Assembly: GCA_036250195.1 (NCBI GenBank)
Contig: JAVHZZ010000006.1
Coordinates: 74,507,869 to 74,571,868 of the forward strand
From: Mixophyes australis
Lineage: Eukaryota; Chordata; Amphibia; Anura; Limnodynastidae
DNA length: 64,000 nt
Direction: 5' to 3'
In this document: piece by piece, positions 45,387 to 58,367 of the stretch
Layout of the letters: every line of letters starts with the position of its first letter
Numbering within the stretch: the stretch's first letter is position 1
Notes under the pieces: generated by a model
What the model was told of the DNA's origin: nothing
What the model saw: only the letters and a program-made list of their open reading frames with translations
Database searches by the model: none
Made by a program: the position numbers and the translations under genes

Positions 45387-46881
45387 CATTTGTCACAGGC
45401 AGGCCACTCTTTGTATCACCGACTTCACTAACAGGCATACGGCTGACAATTTGTTACACAAACTGAGAGATGTGATTGATACATGGCTTATACCACTCGG
45501 TCTCTCCCCAGGGTATGTCATTTCTGATAACGCCAACAATATAGTGCGAGCATTACAGCTGGGTGATTTCCAACACATTCCCTGTTTTGCTCACACCATC
45601 AACTTGGTGGTGCAGAGCTTCCTACGAAATAACCGTGAGGTGCAAGAGATGCTTTCGGTGGCCCGTAAAATTTCAGGCCATTTCAGGCATTCAGCAACAG
45701 CATGTAGGAGATTACAGCAGCTCCAAGAGCAGTTTAACTTGCCCTGCCACCAACTTAAGCAAGTGGTGGTAACTAGGTGGAATTCCACCCTGTACATGCT
45801 TCAGAGGATGGAGGAACAGCGCAAAGCCATCCAAGCATATTGCACAAGCCATGACATTGGGAAAGGTGGGGGGATGTATTTCACTCTTGCACAGTGGGGA
45901 ATCCTTTCAGTGCTGTGCAAGGTGCTGAAACCATTTGAAGTTGTGACGTGTGAGGTGAGTGCAGACTCTGCTAGTTTGAGCCAAGTCATTCCTTTAATTA
46001 GACTATTGGAAAAGCAGCTTGAGAAAATGAAGGAGGAGCTGAAAGCATGCAATTCAGCAAAGTATGTTGGCCTTGTCGATCAAGTACTTAATTCGCTTCA
46101 CAATGATCCTCGAGTTATTAAGATCTTGAACTCGGATCAGTATGTTTTGGCCACTGTGCTTGATCCAAGGTTTAAAACCTACATTGAGTCTTTACTTGTA
46201 AATGAGCGAGATGTGAACTTTTGCAAGGAGCTATTGCTCAGCAAGTTGGCCGCTGAACTGGGCCTCGGCTTGACGACGTGTCCTCCTTCACTTTCTCAAG
46301 CTGCTGCTGCTCGTAAAAAATTAAATTTCCCAAAAAGAAGCAGGGAAGACGCAGGGGGCAGACCAGAACAATTTAACATCTGGGCTGGTTTGAAGGATTT
46401 TTCAAAAAAATGTGTCACTTTGCCCATAACTCCATCCAATACGAGTATAAACATGCAAAGGATGGTGGAGGATTACTTTCAAGAGGTAGTTGATATGGAA
46501 ATGTCAGACAGTCCCTTTCTTTACTGGGAAGAAAAGCAGGCCATTTGGAAACCCATGTACAAACTTGCTTTGCAATACCTAAGCTGCCCACCCTCCAGTG
46601 TGTACTCTGAACGAGTGTTTAGCACAGCAGGGAACTTAGTCAGTGATCGCCGTAAAAGGGTACTTCCCAAAAATGTGGAGAAAATGATGTTTATAAAAAT
46701 GAACTACATCTTCCACGAGGAAGGCCTTCACCATCTAAGACATCCAAGCACTGACTGTTCTCTAATGGCGGATTCAAGCGGCGATGAATTGATAGTCTGT
46801 TATGATGACGTACACACTGATGAGGGTGAGCATGAAGCTGAAGATGATGACGATAACATCTTTTTAAAACTTTCTATGTAA
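45310..46881 (+). pseudogene. hAT transposase, C-terminal part
   Basis: A 523-codon frame, shifted relative to the first and overlapping it by 77 bp. True homology starts at MTVTAHWVG. Visible hAT features are SDNANNIVRAL (second catalytic aspartate region), CFAHTINLVVQ, the RWNSTLYMLQR motif and an insertion domain. The C-terminal hATC dimerisation domain lies at about 46510-46700 (YLSCPPSSVYSERVFSTAGN). An acidic tail follows. The ATG at 45310 may be fortuitous, so the protein alone would lack DNA binding. Confidence 0.88.
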
Positions 46882-46994
46882 GTGTAGGGTGCAATCTACC
46901 CCCAAAGAGGAAAGGGACTTGTGGCATTTCCATATCACGTACCATCTTGAAAGGCTGCTGTTAGGGCAATTTATCCTTAAGGGTAGGGTGTCAT

Positions 46995-47330
46995 AGACAG
47001 AGTGACCCCAAACTGGCTTTGTCCATTTCTCATAATATTGTACAGTATATAACAGCTAATTTTTTTTGTATTTTATACAAGTGGAGGGGGGCCTAGAGAG
47101 ACAGAAACCAAACTGGCTTTCTCCATGTCAATTAATATTGTACAGTCTATAACGGCTGAATTTTTTTTGTATTTTATACAAGTGGAGGGGGGCCTAGAGA
47201 GACAGAAACCAAACTGGCTTTCTCCATGTCAATTAATATTGTAAAGATTATAACGGCTGAATTTTTTGTTTTTTTAAACAAGTGGAGGTGGGCCTATAGA
47301 GACAGAAAGCAAACTGCCTTTTTCCATTTC
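46995..47330 (+). repeat. Three 100-bp tandem repeats in hAT 3' region
   Basis: AAACTGGCTT landmarks lie at 47010, 47110 and 47211, with a diverged fourth near 47311. Each is followed by TCCAT, ATTGTA and a T-rich run. The sequence is unrelated to the 5' array although the period is the same. Confidence 0.9.
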
Positions 47331-47722
47331 TTTACATATTTAACTATAAGTGTAGGGTGTAATATACATCCAAAGACGATGGCTGCATTGCCAATATGCA
47401 TAGATGGAGAGGAAGACAATCTGTTTTGTGTGTAGAATAAATGAAGGCCTACCAACGAAGAATTAAACTGTTTTTTTGGATGATTTATTACCTCAACAAT
47501 TAGATTACTTATCGCTAAAACAGTTGGAGCACTAAATTGGGTTATTTTAGGCCCAAAAACATTGATTTTCCAACAAAATAGCAAAACAAAACCAAACAAA
47601 ACCAAAACCAAAACACGCAATGGCGGTTTTGCAAAACCAAAACCAAAACACAACGGTAATCCAGATCCAAAACCGAATCCAAAACCAAAACATGGGGGTC
47701 AGTGACCATCTCTAATTATAAA

Positions 47723-48615
47723 ACAATAATTCAGAGAGGGCTTTTTCTTTGATCTAAAATATCCTAGGTTGCGGTACTTCCATGTTGCATGCTCTCATTT
47801 CATTATATCAGCATATACATTTTAGTTTACAGTTTGTACATTTTTTTTGTTTTTCACAATTACTAGTTTTTTTTATTTTACTATGGGGAACTAAAAGTCC
47901 AAGTCTGGCCATTCAAATCCACTGTGCATTTGTGAACCGGCTAGCATGGTCATGCATCTGGATAGCTGTCTGTTGAGTATCACTCAGCTGCACCAGCTAT
48001 TCTTTTAATGAAAAATGACTGCAATAAAATAATTAGCCTTCATAATAGATAGGCCTCTACTACATAAAAAACGAGAATCATTTTTTTTCTCTCTTTAAGA
48101 AGTCAGGCATCAGTTCTCTAACTACTATGTTTTGCATTGACAGGATGTCTAATTTTAATCAAAATATGAAGAAAGGGGATTACTTTAGCATAGAGGCTTA
48201 TTGCAAACAGAGCTAGATTCAGTTATATGGGGAAAGTTTGTTTTGAACGTTTATCACCAACATTTCTGCAAATTGTTTCCAGTTGGGTTTTTTTACTTCC
48301 CCCATTTTCATGGAATTTAGAACTTTGTTTTTACCTCTAGAATTCTATATGCATTTCATATTTCTCTTAGCTGTACTTGATTCTGGAATTATTTTGTATC
48401 TTAACTTTGAATTGTTTGCAGGCTGCTGAGATTTTCTGTTTAATTTTTGTTTAGTTTATTTTGACTTGTGTGAAAAATTATAGTCTAAAAATGAATACAA
48501 CAAATGTCATACCTGTCACACACAGTAGTAGAAGAATAACCACAATACAATTGTTCAATGCAATGGAGTAAAATGTTATTTACCCTGCATAATTCTAAAT
48601 AATGAAGGAGTCCTA
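47723..48615. other. No gene seen
   Basis: AT-rich, no supported feature. Confidence 0.4.
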
Positions 48616-48792
48616 GGGGTAAATGTATCAAGCTGAGAGTTTTCCGGCGTGTTTGAAAAGCCAATCAGATTCTAGCTATCATTTATTAAGTACATTCTAC
48701 AAAATGATAGCTAGAATCTGATTGGTTGCTATAGGCAACATCTCCACTTTTCAAACCCGCCGGAAAACTCTCAGCTTGATACATTTATCCCC
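48616..48792. mobile_element. Foldback MITE copy 3
   Basis: Near-perfect inverted arms run from GGGGTAAATGTATCAAGCTG to the complement ending ATACATTTATCCCC. Flanking TA on both sides may be the TSD. The left arm lacks about 20 bp (the TGGAGATGTTGCCTATAG part) that is kept in the right arm. Confidence 0.85.
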
Positions 48793-50569
48793 TATTCTGA
48801 TGAATAGTATGAGATTCTGAAATCTAGTATGAGAGTAGTATAGTATAGTATGTCAAACAATTATGTAAGTAATTTTCAATGTTTCCAGGTAATATACCAA
48901 TACAAATTTCCTAAATGCAAAGGATTTATTTGTTGACGGAAAGCAGTCTAATGCAATAAATTCTTGGTGTGGAAACTAAGCACGCATACAGAGATTTACC
49001 TCCTTCTACACATAATTCCACAGAACTGTGCAGTCAGAGAATTTACTGAGACACATCTGTCTCTTATCAAGTATATTATACAATCTACTCTCCATGCTAC
49101 AGTCACGTTTACACAGTTTAGTCAGAAGGCAATTAACCAACAAGTGTGCCTTTGGACCATGAGGGAAAACTGGAGGTGGTGGAAGTCAACACAAATATGT
49201 GTATACCACCATAGACATAAGGGGCTGGGCTATTGTGCTCTTCGCTTTAGCAGCCCAATTTGCCTTAAAGTTATATGCGCTTACAAGTACTTGGTAGCTG
49301 CCTGGTCTTGTAAACAAGTTAGATGCGTTTATGGTAATGATCACACTACAGGGAAATATGGTGAAAGGATCTTAATGTCTGGCTTCAGTTGGATGTGACC
49401 GGAGTAGAGTAGCTGAAAGGTCAATGCCAGAGCATGTCAGTAAACAAGTGAGGACATTCAGAAATATGAGGTTAGTCTTTACTTCTTCACTCAGTCAGGA
49501 CAGAAGTTAGAAAAGCCAGGTTCAGTACACAAAATATCTGAAGGTCTAGGGAGAACGCTGGATTACAGGCTGACGGGCACAATGTACCGGTCACTGATAC
49601 CATCTCATATAGAGAGGCAGCACAGGAGATATGCATGCCAATTTGGAGACAGGCTGTTCGCAGTATTCGTTGCATTCCACCCTGGATGCATGTGCATTTG
49701 CCAGTAACAGGATTGTTTCCTTTCCACCCTGAAAACATGCATTTACCACATTACATATCCAAAATCCAGAATATTGTCATCTTCATCTCCAGACTTTTGC
49801 GTCTTTTTATCTTGTGCTGGCGTTAAAATTAAGGACTGTAAATGATAACAAAAATAACTTTGTAAAATAAAGATTATTCCCCTAAACCCTTATCAGAGTA
49901 AATGTATTGAAATGTGGTGTATTTTTGCTTGAATGTAAAAAAAAACCACTATTCTAAAATCCCTGTACCATCACTGCATTAACTTTAAAATCATTTAAAC
50001 AAAACAACATGGTAATTTTGCAGAATAACTATGTGAAGTTCGAACACTGTCATGAACAATGGCTTATTGTGCCTACTGTGTAGCAAATTACTGTAACATA
50101 GTGGGTTTATTTTGTTTATTTTTTTGCAATGTAATTGTACTCCATGATAGACTGCTCCAAGAACTCCTCTAAACTATCAGTTCTCATCTGTAATGAGGGC
50201 AGAGTGTATTATAGTCTGTATTTTGAATCTTAGCTGCATGACAGCATGTTAGAGCAACATCTGGCATTATTCACTTTCCATTAATCACTACACACTGTTT
50301 CTCTGAACATTCTTAGGACTTTCTGATGTATTGATTACAGAACATTTAACATGGTGCAAGGGTAATAAGACAGTTTGATAAAGTTAAGTTACATGGATTT
50401 CTGCTTTTGATCCATGGTACTATCATCAATAAATCTAAGCAAATGGTAAACCTGATTGCAGATGGAAGCGAGCAAACACTTTCAGATAGCTGTAGATGTA
50501 GTACAAATATTTCTGGCAAAATGTGATTCAGTACAAATTTAAAATAGATTAATTAGGATTGTATAGGGT
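48793..50569. other. No gene seen
   Basis: An open frame at 48964-49398 (144 codons) shows no recognisable motif and is not called. Confidence 0.4.
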
Positions 50570-50990
50570 CAGGCCCGGCGCTACCATTAGGCAAGGTTAG
50601 GCAATTGCCTAGGGCACCGGGACCTGCAGGGCGCCTCGAAATTAAAAAAAAACGGAAATCCACGGAGGAGGGAAGGGGCTATTGAATCTTACCTGCATGA
50701 AGCTGCTCCTCTCTGCTCTGTCTTCTCCCCTCCGCTCACTGACAGTGACAGGCCGTGATGATCATGTCATCATCACGACCCGACAGTGTCTGTGAGTGGA
50801 GGGGAGAAGACAGAGCAGAGAGGAGCAGCTTCATGCAGGTAAGTTAAAGAAAGACATGGGGAGGGGTGGGGAGGGAAGCGCAGCGGCGATTTTTAAAGGG
50901 GGGGCACACGGGGGGCGGCGATTTTCACACGGGGGGGGCGGTGATTTTCACACTGTGCCTAGGGCGCCAAGGACCCTAGCACCGGCGCTG
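50570..50990. mobile_element. hAT-type foldback MITE
   Basis: A 421-bp unit starting CAGGCCCGGCGCTA and ending GCACCGGCGCTG, flanked by a perfect 8-bp duplication TATAGGGT (50562-50569, 50991-50998). The centre is a long inverted repeat (about 50690-50765 against 50772-50845, arms bounded by CTTACCTGCATGAAGC and its complement). It is non-coding. Confidence 0.85.
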
Positions 50991-53900
50991 TATAGGGTGG
51001 ACATATGATTATATGTGGTAGGCTTGAGTCTGTTTTGGCCGGCACAGAGCTGTAATGATAAACATAGGGTTTTTCTGCCATACTAAAAAGTCATTTGTGG
51101 GTAGATATTTCTGTCACTTACTTATCCATGCTATCGCCTGGTGTGCCCAAATAGGCACTTATTATTATTTCTGTTGATCAGGTGTACCTGCAGGTCACTG
51201 GTGCATATCCATGATGTTCATATTTCAACCATTCTGCCTTGACCAGTGCCTGAGCAACATGTTCTGTTCCTTAGTTGTTTAAACTTTTCTGTTATTCATT
51301 TGTAATACTATGTACAAATCTCTCTTCTTTGACCAAATATATTTGACGGTGACCATGACCCTTGGCTTTGAAGAAGTGCTGTCTGCCCCTGACCCAGGGG
51401 CAAGACTCGATTAAGTAGCCTTTTAGGAACATTTTATAGGGAAAAAAAATGCAGTTGTCCCAGTGACCCAGCCCAATGTTATCCACTATGGGACTGGCCC
51501 GCGGGGGGGCGGATGCATCCCTTCCACCAAGCCAGCCCCTGCCCTGACCCTTAAATTGTATTTTAATTTTGCACCTGAGCTACCAGCCCTGACCTCTTCC
51601 TGTGTCCAGCGGTAGTAAAACTATAGTTGCTCAGCGATCGCACAACTATGGAAACATTCCTCCCTTTCCACTATCCAGAAAATTATTGCCAAAATACAAT
51701 TTAGTTTTTTGAAGTGGAGACATCTGGTTCCCCTTATTCTATGGCAGGATCCTTTCCTATAGTTAAATGAATAAACTGGCAGGAGTTTGTTACAGATGGC
51801 TTCTACGTCTATCAGTTTCTGCTGACCCTTCTCTTCTTGACCTTATTGACTTGTCTCGAGATATCTAACTGGATATTTTATAATATTGTCTGTTTCTGGT
51901 TTATTTATATGACCATATGGCTCTTTTTTGATGTTATTTCCTCTGGTGTGCTCCCGCCTCCCTTCCCCCTTTTCTTTCTCTCGACCCCGTTCCTTTCCCC
52001 AGAAAACGCTTTAATAAAAACAATAATGATAAAAACAACTTTAGTTGTTGCAGAGGCTAAAGGGCCCAGCGATGATGGGGTCCACAGATACTAGTTCATC
52101 CAATATAGAGCACCCCGCCCCCACACACACACAAAAAATATTGCTATGAAGCCTGACGTTAATATGTTACACGTATATCCACCATTTTTGTGTCAGTAAG
52201 CAGCCACCTAACATAACTAGCCTATGGCCACAACCTGTGGGATCCCTGCAGTGGTCAATCACACTATTGCAGGAATCCCTAGTGGAAACCAATGTCCCCA
52301 TTAGACTCAGAGCCATAGGGGTTTAGCCAGAACTAATCACTAGTGTAAAAAAGGGTCCACATCTGAATGGGTTGTAACAATCAACTTTAAAGGCTAACTC
52401 CAACACAAATAGCAGAATTGTGGGGTCTTATGTCAGGACCCCTGTACTTATTATATGCAGTGGGCATTAGTATTAATTGACTATATATAAAAAGTAGCCA
52501 TATACTAGGGATGCAAAACATTTATAACAAAATATGATCAGTTGTATATTTAGTTAGATTAGTTTAAGTGGATTAAGAGATGAAGCACCACATATAAATA
52601 ATTCTAGTGGCATTTTAAGAATGAAATATTAACAATAGCAGTTCATTGGGAAATCTCTAGATGTATTTACTGTAATGAAAGGGTAGTGAATTCTCTGAAC
52701 AGTCTTCTAGCAGTAGCGAATGGCTAACACAGAAAGAATGAACAATTATGTTACTTCTAGACATAGAACTAAAACCTTAATTGAATGATTAAGTAAGAGG
52801 GACAGAATTAGCTCACTAGACTTTCTCATTCAGTACAGCAGTCTCTCATACAAGTAACTACAAATTGTGATAATAAGCTTGCAATAGATGGGTTAAGTAC
52901 TAATATATGAACTTCATGTTATATATAAGTTAATTTTACACATATGTTGTTGTTATTGCAGTTATCTCTGTTAACGTTTGTGATTTTGGCTACTGATTGG
53001 ACTCACCATGTGCATGTTCTAATGGTCTGACTCGCTAGAGATTATCCTAACTCTGTGAATATTCCAATGCTCTGATTGGCTAAAGATCATTCTAACCTTG
53101 TGTTCTAATTCTGTAAGGGCCTTTTACAAAAGTACAAAAGCACAGTGCAGTTGCTGCTTTTATGATGCAAATTATATTTGTGTAAAACATTTTGATGGGA
53201 GATGCTGGGTGGGCTGGTGGCTCAACTTTTCTGAGTGCAAGCTACGCATATGAAAAACAAGATTTTTATTGCAGGATAAGATTTTATAAATGATATAAAG
53301 TAGTGGAGAAGGTCCATTTTCTGAGATGATCCAAGGTTTCTGAAAGGGTGCAAAGCATTTTCACCCTAATAAAAATACTTTTTTCCACATAGTCTTAGGA
53401 TGCCAAAAATCCAGCATAATGTAATGCATTCTGCACCTTACAGTTACTCTTTTCAGATAATAAACAAACAATGTAAAATAAATTTAACTGGGGGCATGGC
53501 CTAGCTGCCTAAAATGTCAATCGCATCTTCAGCTAGCTCCATCTGATAATCCGCTTAATCCCTCTTCATCATGCCCACAGAACTTCTCCCACCTCTTAAA
53601 CCCGTAGAGTCTGGTACTTCAATTTCCGACCTCCACATAGGGCCAGCTTGGTAGCCATCGTGTCTATCTCCACCAGATAGTTTAACCAACAGAGGATACC
53701 AATGGGTGCTGACTAAAGACTCTCAATAGGATCAATATATATTAAAATGTATCCAAAATTGCAGCCCTATAATATTATTATTAATTACTAGGAGACTGTG
53801 ATTGCTGCTTCTAGCAGGGATTGTTGCATGTCAATCCCTAAGAATTATGAAAATAAATTTCCAAGATGAACAAAATACCCCTGTAATACACTAGTAGAAA

Positions 53901-54779
53901 AAACATGTTTAGTAGAATAACATGTTTATTTAATAGAAAAAAAATATTAAAAAACACATAATACAAACATAGATTACTCAAACTGATCTACAGCAGACAT
54001 TTATCTCCCCTCTTCCCCTTCCCTTTTTTTTCTCTCCATAACAGGAATCGCAGGGACTTGCATTGACCAAAGCAATTCCTTGTTTATGTTAACTGTTTAA
54101 CTGTTTGTAATGTTTTTCCCACCACGCTTCTTCCCCCACCCCCCACTAAGTCATTGTAACTAATCATTACGTTTTAACTGTTTTGAAGGTGAGGGGTGCT
54201 GGGAATTCCAATCTAGCCTCCCTCTAAATTGTTTACTCATGAATGACTCTATTTGCCCCCCCCCCCCCTCCCCTCATGGCTATCCCTCAAGGATTGATCA
54301 TAGCAGACTCTCCCCCTACCCCATTTTTATACTTAATAGTGTTATGACTCTCATGTACTGTACTGTTTTTATAGCTTTTTGATGTATTGAAATTTAGGGT
54401 TTTTTGCTTATTGTTTTTTTGTTGATGTTAGTCCCTCTAACTCTATTTGATTTATCTCCAGGGCAGTTTCTAAGTTTTAGTATCACTCTCTAGCTCGTCC
54501 TGACCATACTTTTCTTCTGCTAACTGCTTTTGTAATCCTTCACTTGATGCGTCTGGCCCCCTGGGCCTTACCCCCGATTTTATTTCCTCCCCTCCCTACT
54601 GTGCTCACTTTGGTAGTGACCTGATCTATAGGAAGAGGGCAGGGCTACCAGTCCAGGGGGGTACACTAACAGCGATAGTTACCCAGAAGGAACGCGGTTC
54701 TGGAGTCCAGTGGTGGTAACAGCTTAAGGCCCTCCTACTGTGGTTGAGGTGAGGATTTAAATTAAAAAGTCATAAATGG
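50991..54779. other. Mostly nothing; possible old LINE-tail patches
   Basis: The stretch 51700-52035 ends in AATAAAAACAATAATGATAA and could be a LINE 3' end; 53490-53735 and 54440-54700 read like LINE 5' or UTR sequence. None has a coding motif I can support. C-rich and T-rich runs occur at 54255-54270 and 54026-54035. Confidence 0.3.
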
Positions 54780-55030
54780 CCAACATGCACCTCAGACCTT
54801 TTACATGCCCATCATACCTCTTCACATGCCATCAAATCTACCTACATGCCCCAGAAATGCCCATCAGACATCCCCACATACCCCACCACATGCCAAACAG
54901 CTTCACCACATGCCCCATACATGCTAAACAGTCTCACCAAAGGCCCCATACATGCCAAATAGCCCCACCACATGCCCCATACATGCCAATCAGTCTCACT
55001 TTATGCCCTACACATGCCAAATATACCTCT
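54780..55030. repeat. Minisatellite of CCACATGCCCCATACATGCCAA type
   Basis: About ten degenerate copies of a 25-30-bp unit with the ACATGCC core. The open frame 54776-55111 is a by-product. Confidence 0.8.
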
Positions 55031-55287
55031 TCACATGTAATCAGATCACACACACTCCTTATTTACCTCTCACACTGCCCACACTTAGCCACTGGATCCA
55101 GCGCAGAGTAAGGAGAGCGAGCACACTACATTCTCTCCTACTCCTTCCGTGATTGGCTGTGATACTCTGACCTTCATGCATTGTGCAGAGGAGGTCACGT
55201 AATACGGCTGTCATTTGAACAGCTGAATCTTCTCTGATCTGCCGGCGCAGCATTATGCTTTGTGAGAATCGTGATGAGGAGCCACAT

Positions 55288-55335
55288 TTCAGAGATCAAA
55301 GAGCCACATGCGGCTTGAGAGCCGCAGGTTGGCCA
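55288..55335. mobile_element. Terminal fragment of a hAT-like element
   Basis: GAGCCGCAGGTTGGCCACCC followed by CTG is the inverse of a CAGGGGTGGCCAACC terminus. I recognise this as a hAT-type end. The other end was not found. Confidence 0.45.
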
Positions 55336-56885
55336 CCCCTGCTCTACACAGTTACTTCGCTCATCGGATACCCTTCCAGCTCTTTGGTTAGACCACTCAG
55401 CAGTGTCGCTGCAGGTGGAATTCCAGGATCACGGCCCCACACAATTCCATTGGAGATTAGGAGAATACCTTCTTTACAAGAAGGAATATAGAAATTGAAT
55501 TACTTGAGCAATTGTGGAGTTCAGTGAACACAAGTGAAGTCTGCCCCCCCCCCCTTTCCCCATAGTTTGGGAAGCCCACATCAAGGGTGCTCTTATAAAC
55601 TTACAAAAATGGGTAAATGGGTATCTGTGCTTCTCTTGGAGTAAATGGCTGCAAAATATAGGGAAAAGTGAAAATGAGGGAGATTCCAACCCTCCAAGAT
55701 ACTAAAGATTGAAGGAAATATCTCCCAAGGTGCCTGATAATGTACCTCTACAAACTAATCAATTAAACAAAACAGAAGCTAATGGTCAGTAGTGTAATTG
55801 TAATGGTAAAATGATTGGTTAGACAAAATAAAACAAATACAATTATGATATCATTGCACTGATAGTATCAGAATCACAAACAAAAAAGCAAAAAAGAATA
55901 AAACAAAACAGAAACACAATCCAAAAGGCATGAATCATAAAAAAAGGCATAAGAGGAGCACTTCAAAGAAAATGCCACTTCATGCAAAACCCATAATGAT
56001 CTAATCAGCATAAGGGAATGCAAAATGTTCTATTGATATTGAGAAATAGTATATTTGTATAGTATAGTCCTAAAAGAGTCAACAAATGTTCATATTCAGC
56101 AAACAGATTTGTACTGAAATGCAATCATTATAAATCTCCTATAAACCGGCTATATCCTAGTACACAATTCTCATATAATCTGATGGTATGAGCCGTGTGA
56201 AGATGAGAGTGAACCAAAATCTATCAAGTATAAGTCCCTCTTTAAACTTGAGTGCTGGCAGTGATGACTGGTAATATACAATGTGGGTAACATAGCAACT
56301 TAACCCAATGTTGAAATCTTTCCCAGGATCCACAATAGCATCCTTCTGAAAACAAAGCCGCGTTTGTGGTATTCCTCCAGATGTGTACAGGTCTGTGTCT
56401 TTCTACCAATTGCGCATGCGCATACAGTGGTGTTGAGTGCTTGGAATCTGTCAATTATAAATCAGAGCAAGACTCCTGGTGATAGTAGTTCAAGATGACA
56501 AGTAATTTGTGGTACAATCAATACCCAACATGTTTCGCCAGAAAATAGGCTTCTTTAAGGATAATAGATGTATGCCATAGGTCTCCCCCTATTAATAGGT
56601 AGGCTTTAAGTGCAGCCATTTTGTGATTTGTTGAGGTCCAAACTGGGCACAGGTGTAGTAAAAGCTTATAACAGATAGATCCTAGATACAATTGATTGAG
56701 TCAGTAAAATAGTGAAAACAATAGTAAAAGAGTCTCCAACAATCTGAATAAGGATATTTATAAAAGTAATATACTATTGCAACATCATAATAATGAAATG
56801 GATAGAACTAATAAGTGATGATAATTCCTGGTGATGTCCAATAGAGTGATCCACTCTTTCTTTAACAAAATAGCAAACACAGTGT
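55336..56885. other. No gene seen; common-repeat patch
   Basis: AACATGTTTCGCC with AGGCTTCTTTAAGG near 56527-56562 resembles a widespread amphibian dispersed repeat. Nothing else is supported. Confidence 0.3.
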
Positions 56886-57118
56886 GAAAGTCAAATAATT
56901 GGATGAAGTAAACCAAATGAATTAATATTGCTTTACCGTGCGACTGCGATCAGTACGTCACGCATTATGATGCAATCACACGGATTAATAACACACATTT
57001 ACATTCACACTTACACTTGTAAATAATATACATTTATTAAGGTTCCAAACCACATTTATGTATTTGTAAAATGTATTAGAGATTATTTATACATAAATGA
57101 TAATATATTAAAGGTATC

Positions 57119-57810
57119 TGTAAGGAGCAGCGGCAGCCGCAGGCACCGCCGCGACCCACTGCCCTCTCCTTTGCGTCCCGGCCGTCTCCATGACGACCAG
57201 GACGTCACTTCCGGGTTCTCGGCCTGACCATTGCCAGGGCAGCGGCCAAACACCGTAAGTAATTGTTATCACGCCCCGGCATCAGAGCAGCCAGGTGCGC
57301 GTGCTGCAGCCTGCCGGCTGATTAATTTATTAACTGGTGTCTGGGGATGATTCAGGGCATCATTACCATTAGTATTTAAGGCTTAGCCTCCCTGCCAGTT
57401 ATAGCGTAGATTTTGTCTGCTGCTGTCCTGCCCTTGTGCTGTTCCTGTCTGTCCCAGTTCCTGTGGATACTCTGCCCGTTTTTCTATTGGACCTACTATT
57501 GTGACCCTCTGCCAGTTCCTTGGACCATGCCTGTTGCCCATGACCCTGACCCTTTGGCGTGTTATTGGACCATTCTACTGGCTTGTGACCCCTGACTTCA
57601 GCTTACGTCTGACCATCCGCTACCATCTACTCAGCCTCCTCTGGTCTGCCGCTGCGGTGTGGTTAATGAACTTGGACTACGCTAGGAGTTAAGTGTTGGG
57701 GGCATCCGAGTACCTGTGAGCACATAAAGCTCTACGGGAAAGGCGGCTGCTATAGGTGAAGACCTTTGTCATCTGTTCTGCAAGTTCGTTGTTAGACCGG
57801 CAACCTAACA
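57119..57810 (+). mobile_element. Solo LTR, family A copy 2
   Basis: The 692-bp unit TGTAAGG...CCTAACA has a perfect 5-bp TSD GTATC (57114-57118, 57811-57815). It is homologous to 2494-3173, sharing GCGTCCCGGCCGTC, GACGTCACTTCCGG and a TATTTAAG box near 57374. Confidence 0.87.
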
Positions 57811-58367
57811 GTATCTAAGGCTCAGGAAACAGGAAGTTTATCATGTTTAGTGTAATTTTGATCTACACATTACCATGAGGAATCCGCTACTATCAGCGAA
57901 GCAATCACTTCCTGTGATCACTAGTTATGGAAGATAAAGTATTAGTGCTCAAAATGATATTGTGTTTGTAATGCAAATAGGTTGGTAAAAACTGTATGAA
58001 GTTAGTTCCCTTAGGCACAACATGTGCTCAGCTGTTGGAGTGAGCTGGCCACACCTTATCAGAGGAATCCCTTGAACTGACCTATGAACAACAGACAACT
58101 GGATCATCGTTAACCCTGGACCAATGAAAAAATCTCTAAGTGTTATTTGTGTACATAGTGACATCATCAGTGTTTTTTTGCAAACTGAAGCTGCATATAA
58201 GCAAGCTTCCGTGGGCCATTGTTGTCTACCTTCCTGACTGCAAAACTACATGGACCTAGGCCCAGATGAAGTGCAATCGAAAATGTAATGTATTCGGTTT
58301 TTATACTTTCCTGTCATTCTTATACTGTCACACATTGCACCAGCTAAACCTGCATTATGGTCACTGT

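Larger units (their letters stand above)
42953..47714 (+). mobile_element. hAT transposon, full length, transposase broken
   Basis: This 4762-bp element is flanked by a perfect 8-bp TSD ATTATAAA (42945-42952, 47715-47722), which fits the hAT nTnnnnAn preference. Termini are TAGAGATGG and CCATCTCTA. It contains a 5' array of 100-bp repeats, two overlapping open frames that together encode a ZBED-type hAT transposase, and a 3' array of 100-bp repeats. A second, rearranged copy lies at 59596-61990. Confidence 0.93.

Noticed and set aside
48964..49398. Open frame of 144 codons
   Set aside because: It has no recognisable domain, no clear start, and composition like the surrounding non-coding DNA.
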